Assembly (NCBI RefSeq): GCF_933775445.1
Contig: NC_065877.1
Span: 13,392,001 to 13,456,000 of the forward strand
Direction of reading: 5' to 3'
DNA from: Argentina anserina
Lineage: Eukaryota; Streptophyta; Magnoliopsida; Rosales; Rosaceae
Length of the DNA: 64,000 nucleotides
The notes below the pieces were generated by a model that saw nothing but the letters and a program-made list of their open reading frames with translations, was not told the DNA's origin and did no database searches. The position numbers and the translations under genes are program-made. Below, piece by piece: positions 10,072 through 19,967 of this stretch. Position 1 is the stretch's first letter. Each line of letters opens with the position of its first letter.

Positions 10072-12435
10072 CCTGATTCGAGTTTGGAGCATAATAAAGA
10101 GGTCTTTTATGGTGTTGGCTATTTGCAGGCCACCGATGACTATGGATTATTAGTAGGCTACTCTAACTTCAATGACACTGGTTGGTACAAGGATGAGGCT
10201 GTCGTTTACTTGTCCAGAGCTAATGCTTGGAAAACACTTGAATTCGATGAGTTGGATGTGGCTTATAAGGGCGTTCTTTTGAATAACACACTTCATTGGA
10301 TCGATCCCAACAATGAAATAGTGGCTTTCGATTTGGCACAGGATGAGGATCACAAATTTAAAAAAATGTTAATGCCCAAGTGTAATAACCTAAATTTCGT
10401 TATTCATTTCTTGTAATTCCATAGAGATTAATGAAATGATATTTTGGTTATATCCATATTATACGTCTTTTAAATAGCCTTCATTCGATGTAGAAATCGG
10501 TTCGAGAACCATTAAGTCGTTTTACGATTTAATTGATTCGACTCAAGAGTCAACTTTTAATTCGTCGCTCGTTTCAGAAAACTTCATTCATGAAAGTTAT
10601 AGAGCTCGTCAAAACGAGTTCGTAGGCATTCAACACGTAATTTTCAGAAGTCAGACGAACGAGAAATTAATTACAGAAGTTTGTTGTTCGGAAGGATAAA
10701 ATGGGGAGAGGATTTGAAAAAATCTTTTCACACTTATCTTCTCCCTCTCCCTCCACTGAACTCACCATTTCACTTCTTCTTCTTCTCCATCAGTCATCTT
10801 CTCACTCCACCGACCCTCCCTTTCATTTCTCAAATATCTCATTTTCACCACCCGAAATCTTTTCTTCTTCTCCCTCAATCTTCCACTTCCAACATTGCAT
10901 CAACAGTCACTGGGCCTGTGGATATCACAAGGCAGAGCAGTAATGAGCTGAGATAGAGACAAGTCATTTGAAGAGTTGTGCCACTGCCTTGGAGTTTCAG
11001 CTGATCACACAACCACCTGGGTGGTGTTTCCGGCGAGCCTAAGGCTCAGGTTCACTTGGAATCAGCCTTGGCAGTCCTTGGACTGCATCCTTAAGTGTTT
11101 GGTGGAAGTTTGGGCCTGAAACTTAAGCTTGCTGTGACTCTTTCAAGAGGAAATATACAAGCTGCAACTCCAGCAACTCCCTGCCCTTTATGGGTAGTCA
11201 CTGAGGTAAATAACTCTCCCCCATTTCTTTGATCAATGTTTTAGATTTAGTGGTGGTGTGGGTAGAATTGTGGTGTGACTGAGTTGGAGTTAGTTTGGTG
11301 ATGTTTTTGGTAGATGTGTTTGTTGTGGGACTGTGCTGGTTTTGTGTTTAGATAGTGAGAGTTAGAGTCATGTGGTCAGGAGGGTAGTGAAAGGTAGTGG
11401 TGGGAAGTTGTTTGAATGGTGAAGGGTTGTGCACAGTCCCACTGTGTTAGAGGTGAGTGTTTAGGAATTTGAGTCGTAAAAGGTGGTTAGTTTAAGTAAG
11501 GCCGGCAGCAAAAATTGTGGAGTGTTTGAGTTCAGAGTTTCGGTTTGGTGAACTAGGGGTAGTGAGGTTTCGGTTTGTTATGATTGGTGAGTTAGGTCGA
11601 GAGGGTGGCCTTAGTAAATTAGGAGCTTGTCTTTTTGGTTATTTTTGGAAAGGTTGCGGTAGGAGAGTAAAAACCTAGCTCTTTGGTTCTTAAGAGGGTT
11701 GTAGGGTTATCTTAGGTTATTTTCCTTACTAAGTGATTCTTGTTGTCACTTAGGTGTATAAGGTGAGACACGTTTTCATACTCGGTGAACTAGAAGTTGG
11801 AACAAGTTTAGAGGTGAGTAAACCTCACGTTTGGTCTAGTTACCCTTGGCGGTAACTAGACGTGTGAATTTATATTTTTGTATATTTTTACTTGTTGTGA
11901 GATTGAAATATAAATGTGTATATATTTGGTGATTTATATACGTATATCTAAATGGTAATAGGATACACATATATTTTATCACTAAGTGTATAAAGCTTTT
12001 ATGTTTATGAAATATATTGTGTATTTTAGTTGGTTTATATTAAATTGCGGAGAATGGAACCGAGGGGGAATAAAATCTACCTCTCGGTAAATTGGAGGTT
12101 TTTTGGATGAAATATTTGTATAGTCAAAGTGCTATGACGATGACGGTCGACGAAATTTCAACTCTAATGAACTTTCCACTAGAGAATGCCTGCTTCTTGC
12201 TCGTTTTCTAAATAAACCCACTCAATGCATTCATGTATGGGTGATGAGAAAATATGATGTGCTTAACTCATGGACCAAGTTGTTTAACTTAAAGTTTCAG
12301 GTTCCCCTTAACAAGCGATGGAGTTACACTTACGACAATGTCTTTGTTATGGAAACTAGTACAATTTTCACGATTGTTGTTGGCCACATAAATGAGTGTG
12401 TTGGTGAAGATTCTTCACACATGAGACGAGTGTAG
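10072..12435 (+). pseudogene. F-box-associated protein gene split by an LTR insertion
   Basis: Before 10,381 the frame encodes an FBA-domain piece: SLEHNKEVFYGVGYLQATDD, GLLVGYSNF, EAVVYLSRANAWKTLEF, GVLLNNTLHWI (the usual 'G.FLNGALHWL' position) and IVAFDLAQDE. At 10,381 the coding frame stops at an LTR start. The same FBA frame resumes at about 12,130 with CYDDDGRRN, then ECLLLARF and CIHVWVMRKYDVLNSWTKLF, the family's 'W.MKEYGV.ESWTKLF' motif, and ends at 12,433-12,435. Joining the two halves at the duplicated site keeps the frame, so the insertion is a clean interruption. The N-terminal F-box is missing upstream of 10,072. The right half looks undecayed apart from loss of its neighbour. 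Confidence 0.8.
10381..12126 (+). mobile_element. Gypsy LTR (related to the 20-kb element) inserted in the F-box gene
   Basis: It starts TGTAATAACCTAAATTTCG, nearly the same as the LTR start of the complete element at 19,968 (TGTAATAACCCTAAATTTC). It shares further landmarks in order: a GAAAACTTC.TTCA.GAAAGTT stretch, TAGAGCTCGTC, CGAGT.CGT, a CT-rich leader near 10,735-10,900, and a GGTGAGTAAA..CTCAC segment near 11,812. At 1.75 kb it is shorter than the 3-kb LTR of the complete copy, so it is a diverged or internally deleted solo LTR. The flanks read CCAAG before and CAAAG after, consistent with a slightly mutated 5-bp target duplication; the right end is therefore accurate only to a few bases. 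Confidence 0.7.
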
Positions 12436-12566
12436 TTTCTATAAGGTTGATAGATGCTCTTATATCGTGATGTATCCAGAGAGTTTACTTCGAATAAATG
12501 AATAGTCTTTTGTTGCTCTTTATTTGCATATAGCTACTCATTCATGCATTTCAAAAATTTGGTTTT

Positions 12567-13722
12567 GAAAAAGATTCATCATCAATACCTGAATTCTGGT
12601 GATAAGGTTAATGTGGTACCCAAACTTATAAAACTATACCATTAGTACCTGAATTCTGGTGACAAGGTCAATAAACTTATACAATTATTACCCTGGTACC
12701 CATACTCATTATTTACTATCAACGAGGGGCTGGATGTCATTTTAAAAAAAAACATGAATGACTTTTCTCTCTTTATATCTTCTTCTTCTTTATGTTTTGA
12801 TGCTAGTCGACCTCATGGTCTTTGCAATTAAAGCAAAGCCAATGGACCACTGGGTAACCAGTTTCTTCTTCTTCTTCTTTCCAACACACAAAACAGGACA
12901 AGATCTAATCATCATCATACGACATTCCTCTCCTCCTCTGTCCTCCTCCTCCTTCTCCTTCTTCATGTCTCTGCAACCTCTACTCCTTCTCTCTATGACC
13001 ACTTCGTTCAATGCCTCAACACCCACCCAAACTCCTCACCCTCCCAAATAGTCATCCCCCAAAACAACCCTTTTTCACTTTAACTCTCAGAGCCTACATC
13101 CGCAACACTTGCTTCAACACCACCTCCAAGCTTCCATCCTCTGTGCCGTCAAACTCAAAGTCCAGCTTCCAAGGGAGTCTCGTACGTCTTGACCGAATCC
13201 ACTTTCATAGTCCTCAACCTTTTAAATTTCCGGTCAATCGATGTCAATGTTTAGGACCCTTGGAGAACTCTACTACCGAGTCGCCGAGAAGAGCAAAACA
13301 CTCAGGTTCCCCACTAGGATTTGCCCCAATGTCGGCGTCGGTGGACACATCAACGGTGGCGGTTATGGGAACTTGATGAGGAAGTACGACCTTGCCTTTG
13401 ATAATGTGCCGATGGAGGAGGGGTGGTTGCTAGCGAAGCTAGCGTCGAAGTCGTGGTGGCGGAAGTGTTCGAGTGGAGTTGTAACGGAGGGCATGGGTTC
13501 ATCGACGGCTTGGGTCGGCTAGAAGAAGAAGAAGAATATAGAAAAAGAGTAAAGTCGTTTATGTCCTTTTTTTAAATGGACATGTGCTGCACACGTGAGC
13601 AAACTAGCGGCTTCGTGCTAGCAAATGACATTTCGCCCCTCGTTGATAGCAAATAATGAGTTTGGGGGTACGATATTGACTTTATTATCAAAGTTCAGGT
13701 ACTGATGATGAATTTTTTTATT
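12567..13722. mobile_element. Inverted-repeat element that carries a host-gene fragment (Pack-type)
   Basis: The left arm (12,567-12,743) and right arm (13,622-13,722, opposite strand) share ATTCATCATCA.TACCTGAA, AAGGTCAATA/AAGTCAATAT, GTACCC.CAAACTCATTATTT-like sequence and CTATCAACGAGGGGC. The left arm has an internal duplication of its GTACCTGAATTCTGGTGA part. Between the arms lies a piece of a berberine-bridge-enzyme-like gene and no transposase. Transposons that pick up host fragments between terminal repeats are known as Pack-MULEs or Pack-TYPE elements. I did not find a convincing target duplication, so the superfamily is open; the arms resemble MULE ends. Confidence 0.6.
12965..13520 (+). 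pseudogene. Berberine-bridge-enzyme-like FAD-linked oxidase, N-terminal fragment
   Basis: BBE-like proteins are secreted plant oxidases with a bicovalently bound FAD. The pieces, spread over frames, follow the family order: YDHFVQCLNTHPNSSPSQ, LTLRAYIRNTCFNTTS (the usual 'SYIRNLRFNTSSTPKP' stretch), a frame-shifted GVSYVLTESTFIVLNLLNFR, then GELYYRVAEKSKTLRFPTRI followed by CPNVGVGGHINGGGYGNLMR and KYDLAFDN (the '[25 protein letters not shown]' flavin-binding region). The part with the RSGGHDYEG His attachment site is deleted or scrambled. The fragment ends at a stop soon after 13,500; the rest of the FAD domain and the BBE C-terminus are missing. It sits wholly between the inverted-repeat arms, which points to capture. 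Confidence 0.75.
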
Positions 13723-13729
13723 CAATTTG

Positions 13730-14410
13730 ATTTTTTTTTGCAGCCAGAATGTACCATTTATGGACATGTACCCTTTATTCCTTTTTTTTTTGTATTACGT
13801 TGGAATGATTTGACGATCTTAACATGTTAATAATAAAAATATACAAAATTTCAGTTTGTTGGACAACTACTGTTATAGATTTATGTGTTGCACAACATAT
13901 GTATAAGTTGACATTTTGTGTATTTCTTGGAATTTTAGTTGTTTGGTGTATTAGGTATAAGCCGAGGTCAATGGTGTAGTTGAGTAGTCCTCAAGGTGAT
14001 AGGGAGGCTAAAGCAACTTGGTGTAATTGAAGGTGGGTGTTTTTTTTTTTTGGGTGTGGGGAGGGCCGGTGGGGATTGGTTTTCATGGAGGAGGTGATTA
14101 ATCTTTCTTTCTTCTTCCTTGAAAACAAGTTGGGAGATCCAAAAAGTCATCTACTTATGTTGAAAGTAGATAGGTATTGTCTTCTTAATGAATGAAATAT
14201 CATTTATTTATGAAATGTAAAGTTTATGAGTATCCTTCAAATTAACGTTTGGACCTCCCTACCAGATATAGTAGATCTCTCATATCTTCTATAAATAACT
14301 AATATGTTACTTAGATCTCGCAATGCTTTCATAAACAACCAGAGATGATATAGAAAAACTTGGCATTCAAAAAATAAACATTCAACAAACGCCCAGCAAA
14401 GTGGTCTTTA
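13730..14410. other. No gene seen
   Basis: AT-rich sequence with a T-run at 14,041-14,052 and no recognised coding signal. Confidence 0.4.
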
Positions 14411-14417
14411 TACTCTG

Positions 14418-15070
14418 TGTTGGCACCCCTACTAGCATAGAGCTAGTATGACATGTCACCGAGCATAAACATCATTCTCTAGGCAGATCTACAAATCACT
14501 ATGTGACTCAATCATGATTATTCATAGCGTACCTCGTCATACCAGCTTTCCAATGATAGTCAGAACTCACCAAGACACCACCGGGAAGTCACATTTCCGA
14601 CCTCATTAAGATGGCTCCATAGTAAGTCTAGAGGATCACTTGTCCCACATTGAAGAATATGTAAATGAGAGGGGTTCCCTCACCTATAAAAGAGACCATT
14701 CATCCCACTAAGAAGGGGGATCACTACTTGTATAACTTAAGGATATTTGCCTATACTAGTGGATTCAAGTGGACGTAGCCTACCCTAAGAGAGGGAGGTG
14801 AACCACTATACTTCTTGTGTCAAACTAACACTCACTAATAGCTAACTGTGTGATCAGCCACCCATCCGGTAATCACTACGTTAACACTCTGGCAAATTGC
14901 ATTTGCACTCATACTGTCGTACATACCAAAAGTACTAAAGCCCTTACCTTAGAACAATCTTTTAACTTAGCTCCTTCCATCGTCACCGACATACCAAGCA
15001 CGACCACCAAACGACCAATATTTTCATCCGAGGACGCCGTTGAGGCGGACCGTTGGACAAATTGAAGAAA
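14418..15070 (+). mobile_element. LTR-like retroelement remnant
   Basis: From TGTTGGCACCCCTACTAGC the sequence shows an LTR-style promoter: TCCCACATTG, then CCTATAAAAGAGACC near 14,680-14,695 (a TATA-box), then leader sequence down to CGTTAACA near 14,885. A short open stretch (14,850-15,065) follows but matches nothing I recognise. No second LTR or coding domain was found, so this is a tentative assignment. Confidence 0.3.
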
Positions 15071-15312
15071 AAAAATTGTGAACCCTAGTCTCTAAAGGAC
15101 TCTAATACAAGTATATGCAATTATGCGCAATGGCATAATAGCTACTCAGGTTCATTCGACTTTTAAGGTTGCCATCATCCCTCTTTAGTCAAGCCATAAA
15201 TTTCTCACCTTTGTATTGGTTTGGAATAGTGAAAAAGGAGCGGTATAAATTCAACTTTTACTGTATTTTGCAATGATTGTAATTTAAATTTTAAAGTTTA
15301 TTAACTAAAAAT

Positions 15313-16560
15313 AAGGGCAAATTATAAAAAAGTACAATCTCCTAACTTATATTAGAAAAAAGTCACTACTTATGAATTAATTATAAAAAAGTCATCACAT
15401 TTAAGTGAAAATTATAAAAAGTCAAGAAAATTAGAAAAAGTCACTTTAAAAATATTTTATGCACTATTTTGCCCTTTCATACTTTTTTTCTTTTTTTTTT
15501 CCTTCTTTTCTAATTTCGGCCATAACTTTCTCGTCCGGCGATAGATTTTGACAAAATTGGTACCGTTAGAAATATCTCGCTCCCCTCTTTCATTTGATAT
15601 ACTACCCACTCCGAATCGACCAACCGTACAAGGCGTAATAACCATCACAAAGAGTTGCCGCCATCAATGGCGGTGTTTCAAGCAATTCCGGCGAAACCGA
15701 AGCTCAAAGTTCCCTAATTCCTGCTATTCTCTTCATTCTGAGCATATTTATACCAATTTCATTTGAATTTTAGCAAAATTTCACATATTTTCACATTTCC
15801 TCTCGGCATGTCATAGCTCCTGCCACAGACGCTGTCACACCTACTGTCACAACCACTATCACACTATCTATTTACACCCACTGTCACAACCTTTGTCACA
15901 CTACCTGTCACAACCACTATCACACTACCTATTACACTAACTGTCACACCTCTTGTCACACCTCCTATCACACCCACTGTCACAGAAGCTGTCACACTAT
16001 CTATTTACACTAACGGTCACACCCACTGTCATACCTACTGTGACAACCACTACACACACATTGCTCTCTCCAATCGACTTTGGCTGCTCTCTCCAAGAAT
16101 CTCGAGGACCTCGTCCTTCGATGTTGAGCGCTTCCAGTAGTGCCAGCGCCAAAGAAGTCGAGCTGTCATCGTTGATCCTGCGGAAGCAATTGCAGCCGTT
16201 CCGGCCATATTTCGTCGGTGATGGGTTTGAGATCAAGGCCTTGGGGTTCTGGGTTGTAGTCGGGTTGGATCGTCGATGAAGGAGACTTCAATGGTCGTCG
16301 TCGACGACTTTGTTGAAATTGAGATCGATTTGTCTCTCGACGACGTCAACGAACTGCTAGGGAACAAGGCCGAATAAATAAATACATGCACGGGAACATG
16401 GACTTGAAAAAATTTGATGGCATTTTATAAATATTTCAAACATCAATGGCAACGGTATAAGAGATTGAGAAAATTGACTTTTTATAATTTTCAAATCTTA
16501 CTTGATCTTTTTATAAATACATGTATCAAAAGTGACTTTTTTTATAAGAAGTCCTAAAAA
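15313..16560. mobile_element. Candidate inverted-repeat element with AT-rich arms
   Basis: The left end (15,313-15,470) contains repeated AATTATAAAAAGTCA phrases; the right end (16,395-16,560) contains the same phrases on the opposite strand (TGACTTTTTATAATTTTC). Between them the composition changes to mixed GC with a short-period CACTGTCACA repeat and a GTCGTCGTCGACGAC stretch. Low complexity of the arms makes the pairing uncertain. Confidence 0.4.
15820..16055 (+). repeat. CTGTCACA-type short tandem repeat
   Basis: Imperfect units of about 10-12 bp of the form (A)CTGTCACA(C/A)C(T/C)A recur about 20 times, with variants such as CACTATCACAC and CTATTTACAC. It probably arose by slippage inside the surrounding inverted-repeat element. 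Confidence 0.75.
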
Positions 16561-17189
16561 CAATTGATTTGGGGGAAGGAGTTAACAGATTAGAATCTTA
16601 TTAAGGGTGGACAGGTGGCACAATTTGAATGGCAGAGAGAACGCAAAGAAAACGTTCGGTGGTTTATGAGCTGGATCTCTCACTCAGTTTTAAGTTCTAA
16701 GCTTCTCTCTATGAGGTTCAAATTTGAACTTCAAAGTAACGGTTTCCCACCGCCGTTTCTGGCCACCACGAGGTAAAACCGTCAAGCTTTCCTCTTTCTT
16801 TCTCTTTTGTTTCATTCACCTCAATTCGGTGGTAATCGGTTTCACAATTCTACTAAATCTCACACCGAGTACATTTGATTATATTCGATTTCAATATCTA
16901 GGGTTTTGATTATTTTTTATCTTGATTTAATTTCAGTTATGTTCGAGGCGGTGGGTTTCGGATATTCATTTGTTGGATTCGATCATTATTTTGACCCTTG
17001 GATTTGTCTCGGTAAATTTACGAGGAGAAAAACCCAGTAATTTTGAGCCCTGCGTGAAATTCCAATTTGAACTATTGGTGCTCCCTCTTTGTTTTCTTGA
17101 GGTTGAGGAACCATGTTTGATTGGGTTTCATGCTACTCAAATTCTGAGGCTTCTTATCTCGTCGGTCGCATAATTGTTGTTACAAAGTA

Positions 17190-19967
17190 ACAAGTGTCCT
17201 ATATCAGTCAGAAATTGTCCCTTAAAGTTGCCTCCGAGATTAACACACAATTGATTCTGATCCCCAATACTTGCAGTAGCGTTGGGGGAGGAGACTGAGA
17301 GTGTTGCTTGTCGGTTTTTGATAATGAAAATAAATTGCCTCTCAAGTGATTTTTGCCCAACTTGAGTTCGCGACATACAAGTCACTTGTCACGTATTTGT
17401 TCCACTGAGATTCGCTGCATTCTAATTAAGTTCATGTTGATACGATTGTTGCCTTGTCAGTTTTAGCAAAGAAACTCGAAGTGGACACTCTTGTAAGGAT
17501 GTCTGCAGACTATTGTCGGCTAAAGAAATCGTGAGGGTTCAAGGGCTGCCTCCCTCCTCTTTTGATTAATCTTTGCAACTCAGGTACCACATTCAACAAC
17601 TAAGCCCCATTTTTTGTTTCATGATATGTGGATGCCTTTTGATGCTTACAATGAACATGTTTCTGAAAATTTAGTAAAGAGATTGAATTTTCGAAATAGT
17701 ACTTGGAAATGGTCCCTAAAACGTTGCATTTGAGTTTAATAACACGTTGTATACATGTTTCCTTACTTGGAATTTTAACACTCTTTCAGGGAGAAAATTG
17801 AAAGTGTTGCTTGTGGGTTTACGCTAATGAAATTGTTGCCATTCTAAATTATTTTTGCTCAACTTGGGGTCGCAACAAACAAGTCATTAAGGCAGTAGTG
17901 CAATGACTTGTCGCTTGTTGATACCGCTGAGATTTGTTGCATTCTAAGTTTATACTGCTGAAAGTGTTGATACAATTGTTGCCTTCTAAATTTGAACAAA
18001 GAAACTCGCTATGGACTTGTCGCCTATTGATAGTGATCAGAGGTGGCAATTTCCTCCACCACAATTAATTTATCTTGTAAGGAAGTCTGCAAACCATTGT
18101 TAACTTAAGAACTCATGAGGGTTCAAGTCTTTCTATTCCCAAATTCACCTGGTTGCCTCCCTCCTCTTTTGATCAGTCTCTTTACCCAGGTACATCATTT
18201 AAGAACTAAACCCTGTTTTTGATTTTGACACTGTGGATGCCTTTTGATACTTACCACGAACATGTTTTAGATAATTGGGTAAAGAGATTGAATTATATGT
18301 GCATAATTCACCTGTGTCCATGGATGTACAGAAAGTTTTGGCAAAAATCTGTGTTGCTCGTTAGTCGGTTGACAAAATGCCCCAAGAGAATGTGAAAAAC
18401 TCTTGAAATGCAATAATTGAGCTGTTTGGAAAGTTACAGATAAGTATTTAACTTGGAATGCTAAATCTGAAAATTGGTTGAGAGTAGAAATTTTAAGGCT
18501 GCTCTAGAGTTAGCTTGCTCATATGAGACTCAGTTTTACTCAACTGGGCAGGTGCAAAGATATAAGGCATGACTAAATCTTAAAATGCAATAATTGAGCT
18601 TTTAAGAAAATTACAGATATATGGTACCGAAAATAAGTATTTAACATGGAATGCCAAAGCTGAAAATTGCTTGAGAGCAGAAATTTTAAGACTGCTCTAG
18701 ACTTGCTTGCTCATATGAGACTCGGTTTTATTCAAATGGATAGGTGCAAATATATAAATCATGCCCTATTTTGTTGCAATTGGTAGAAATATATAGGATA
18801 ATGTTAAATTGGAGCTCCATGATTTCTGGTTATTTCCAATAGGGGTTCTACTCTCGTTTGTCCCATTAAATAGTAATAAGGTTGCCTTTTGACCCTATTA
18901 AAATCAGTTGGAAATGGTCCCTTAAGTTGCCTCTGAGATTTATAGCACTTTGTTGCCATACTTTTCAACACTCAATTGATTATAATCCCAACACTCATTG
19001 ATGCACCAGTTGTTGCTTGTCGGTTTATGATAATGAAAAAATTGCCATTCATGTAAGTTTTGCCCAACTTGAGGTCATGACATGCAAGTCATTGAGGCAG
19101 TAGTGCAATGATTTTCCGCCTATTGATATTGCTGATGTTTGCCACCTTCTAAGTTTATGTTGATACGACTGTTGCCTTGTCAGTTTTAGCAAAGAAACTC
19201 ACAGTGGACTCAGAGATGGATGCTTCTGTGATAATCATCGGAGGTCACATTTTCCTCCACCACTGCTATTTCATCTAGCAGACCACTGTTGGATTAGAAA
19301 TCATGAGGGTTCAAGTCTTTCCATTCCCAAAAATACCTGGTTGCCTCCCTCCTCTTTTGATTTATTTCTTTATTCAGGTATCACATTCAAGAACTAAGCT
19401 CTTTTTCCGATTTGATGCTATGTGGATACCTTTTGATACTTGAAATGAATATGTTTCTGAAAATTGAGTAAAGAGATTAAGTTTTAGAAATACTAGTTGG
19501 AGGTTGCCTTTGAGTTTAATAACACGCTGTATACATGTTGTCTTGGAATTTTAACACTCTTTCAGGGAGAAAACTGAAAGTGTAGCTTGTGTGTTAATGA
19601 AATTGTTGCCATTCTAAATGAGTCATTTAGATCAATAGTTCAATGACTTGTTGCCAATTGATACCACTGAGATTTGCTGCCTTCTAAGTGTATACCGCTG
19701 AAAGTGTTGATACGATTGTTGTCTTATAAGTTTTAACAAAGAAACTTGCAGTGGACTTGTTGCCTATTGATAGTGATCGGAGGTGGCATCGTGGTTCTTC
19801 CACCACAATTATTTCATCTCGCAATGAAGTTCGCAGGCCATTATCGACTTGAGAAATCGTGAGGGTTCCAAGTCTTTCTATTCCCAAAAGCACCTGGTTG
19901 CCTCCCTCCTCTTTTGTTTAGTCTCTTTACCCAGGTACATCATTCAAGAACTAAACCCCATTTTTTA
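17190..19967 (+). repeat. Array of diverged direct repeats (left part)
   Basis: A set of landmarks recurs in the same order four times: TTGTTGCC, CCCAACTTGAGGT.., AGTCATT.AGGCAGTAGTGCAATGA-like, AGCAAAGAAACTCG, TTTCCTCCACCAC, GTGAGGGTTCAAGTCTTTC, CCTCCCTCCTCTTTTG, and (C)CAGGTAC.ACATTCAAGAACTAA. The CCTCCCTCCTCTTTTG mark lies near 17,550, 18,157, 19,345 and 19,903. Each unit ends in a CAG|GTA junction that looks like an exon end, so these may be duplicated exon-intron pieces. The array is cut at 19,967 by the gypsy element and related units continue from about 31,830. Confidence 0.6.

Noticed and set aside
10681..10956. Two overlapping plus-strand frames rich in Ser, Pro, Leu and Phe
   Set aside because: They translate the CT-rich leader of the LTR inserted in the F-box gene, in the position that is also CT-rich in the 20-kb LTR.
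15820..16055. Possible regulatory array of TGTCACA motifs
   Set aside because: Variable unit length and many variants fit replication slippage; nothing ties it to a promoter.
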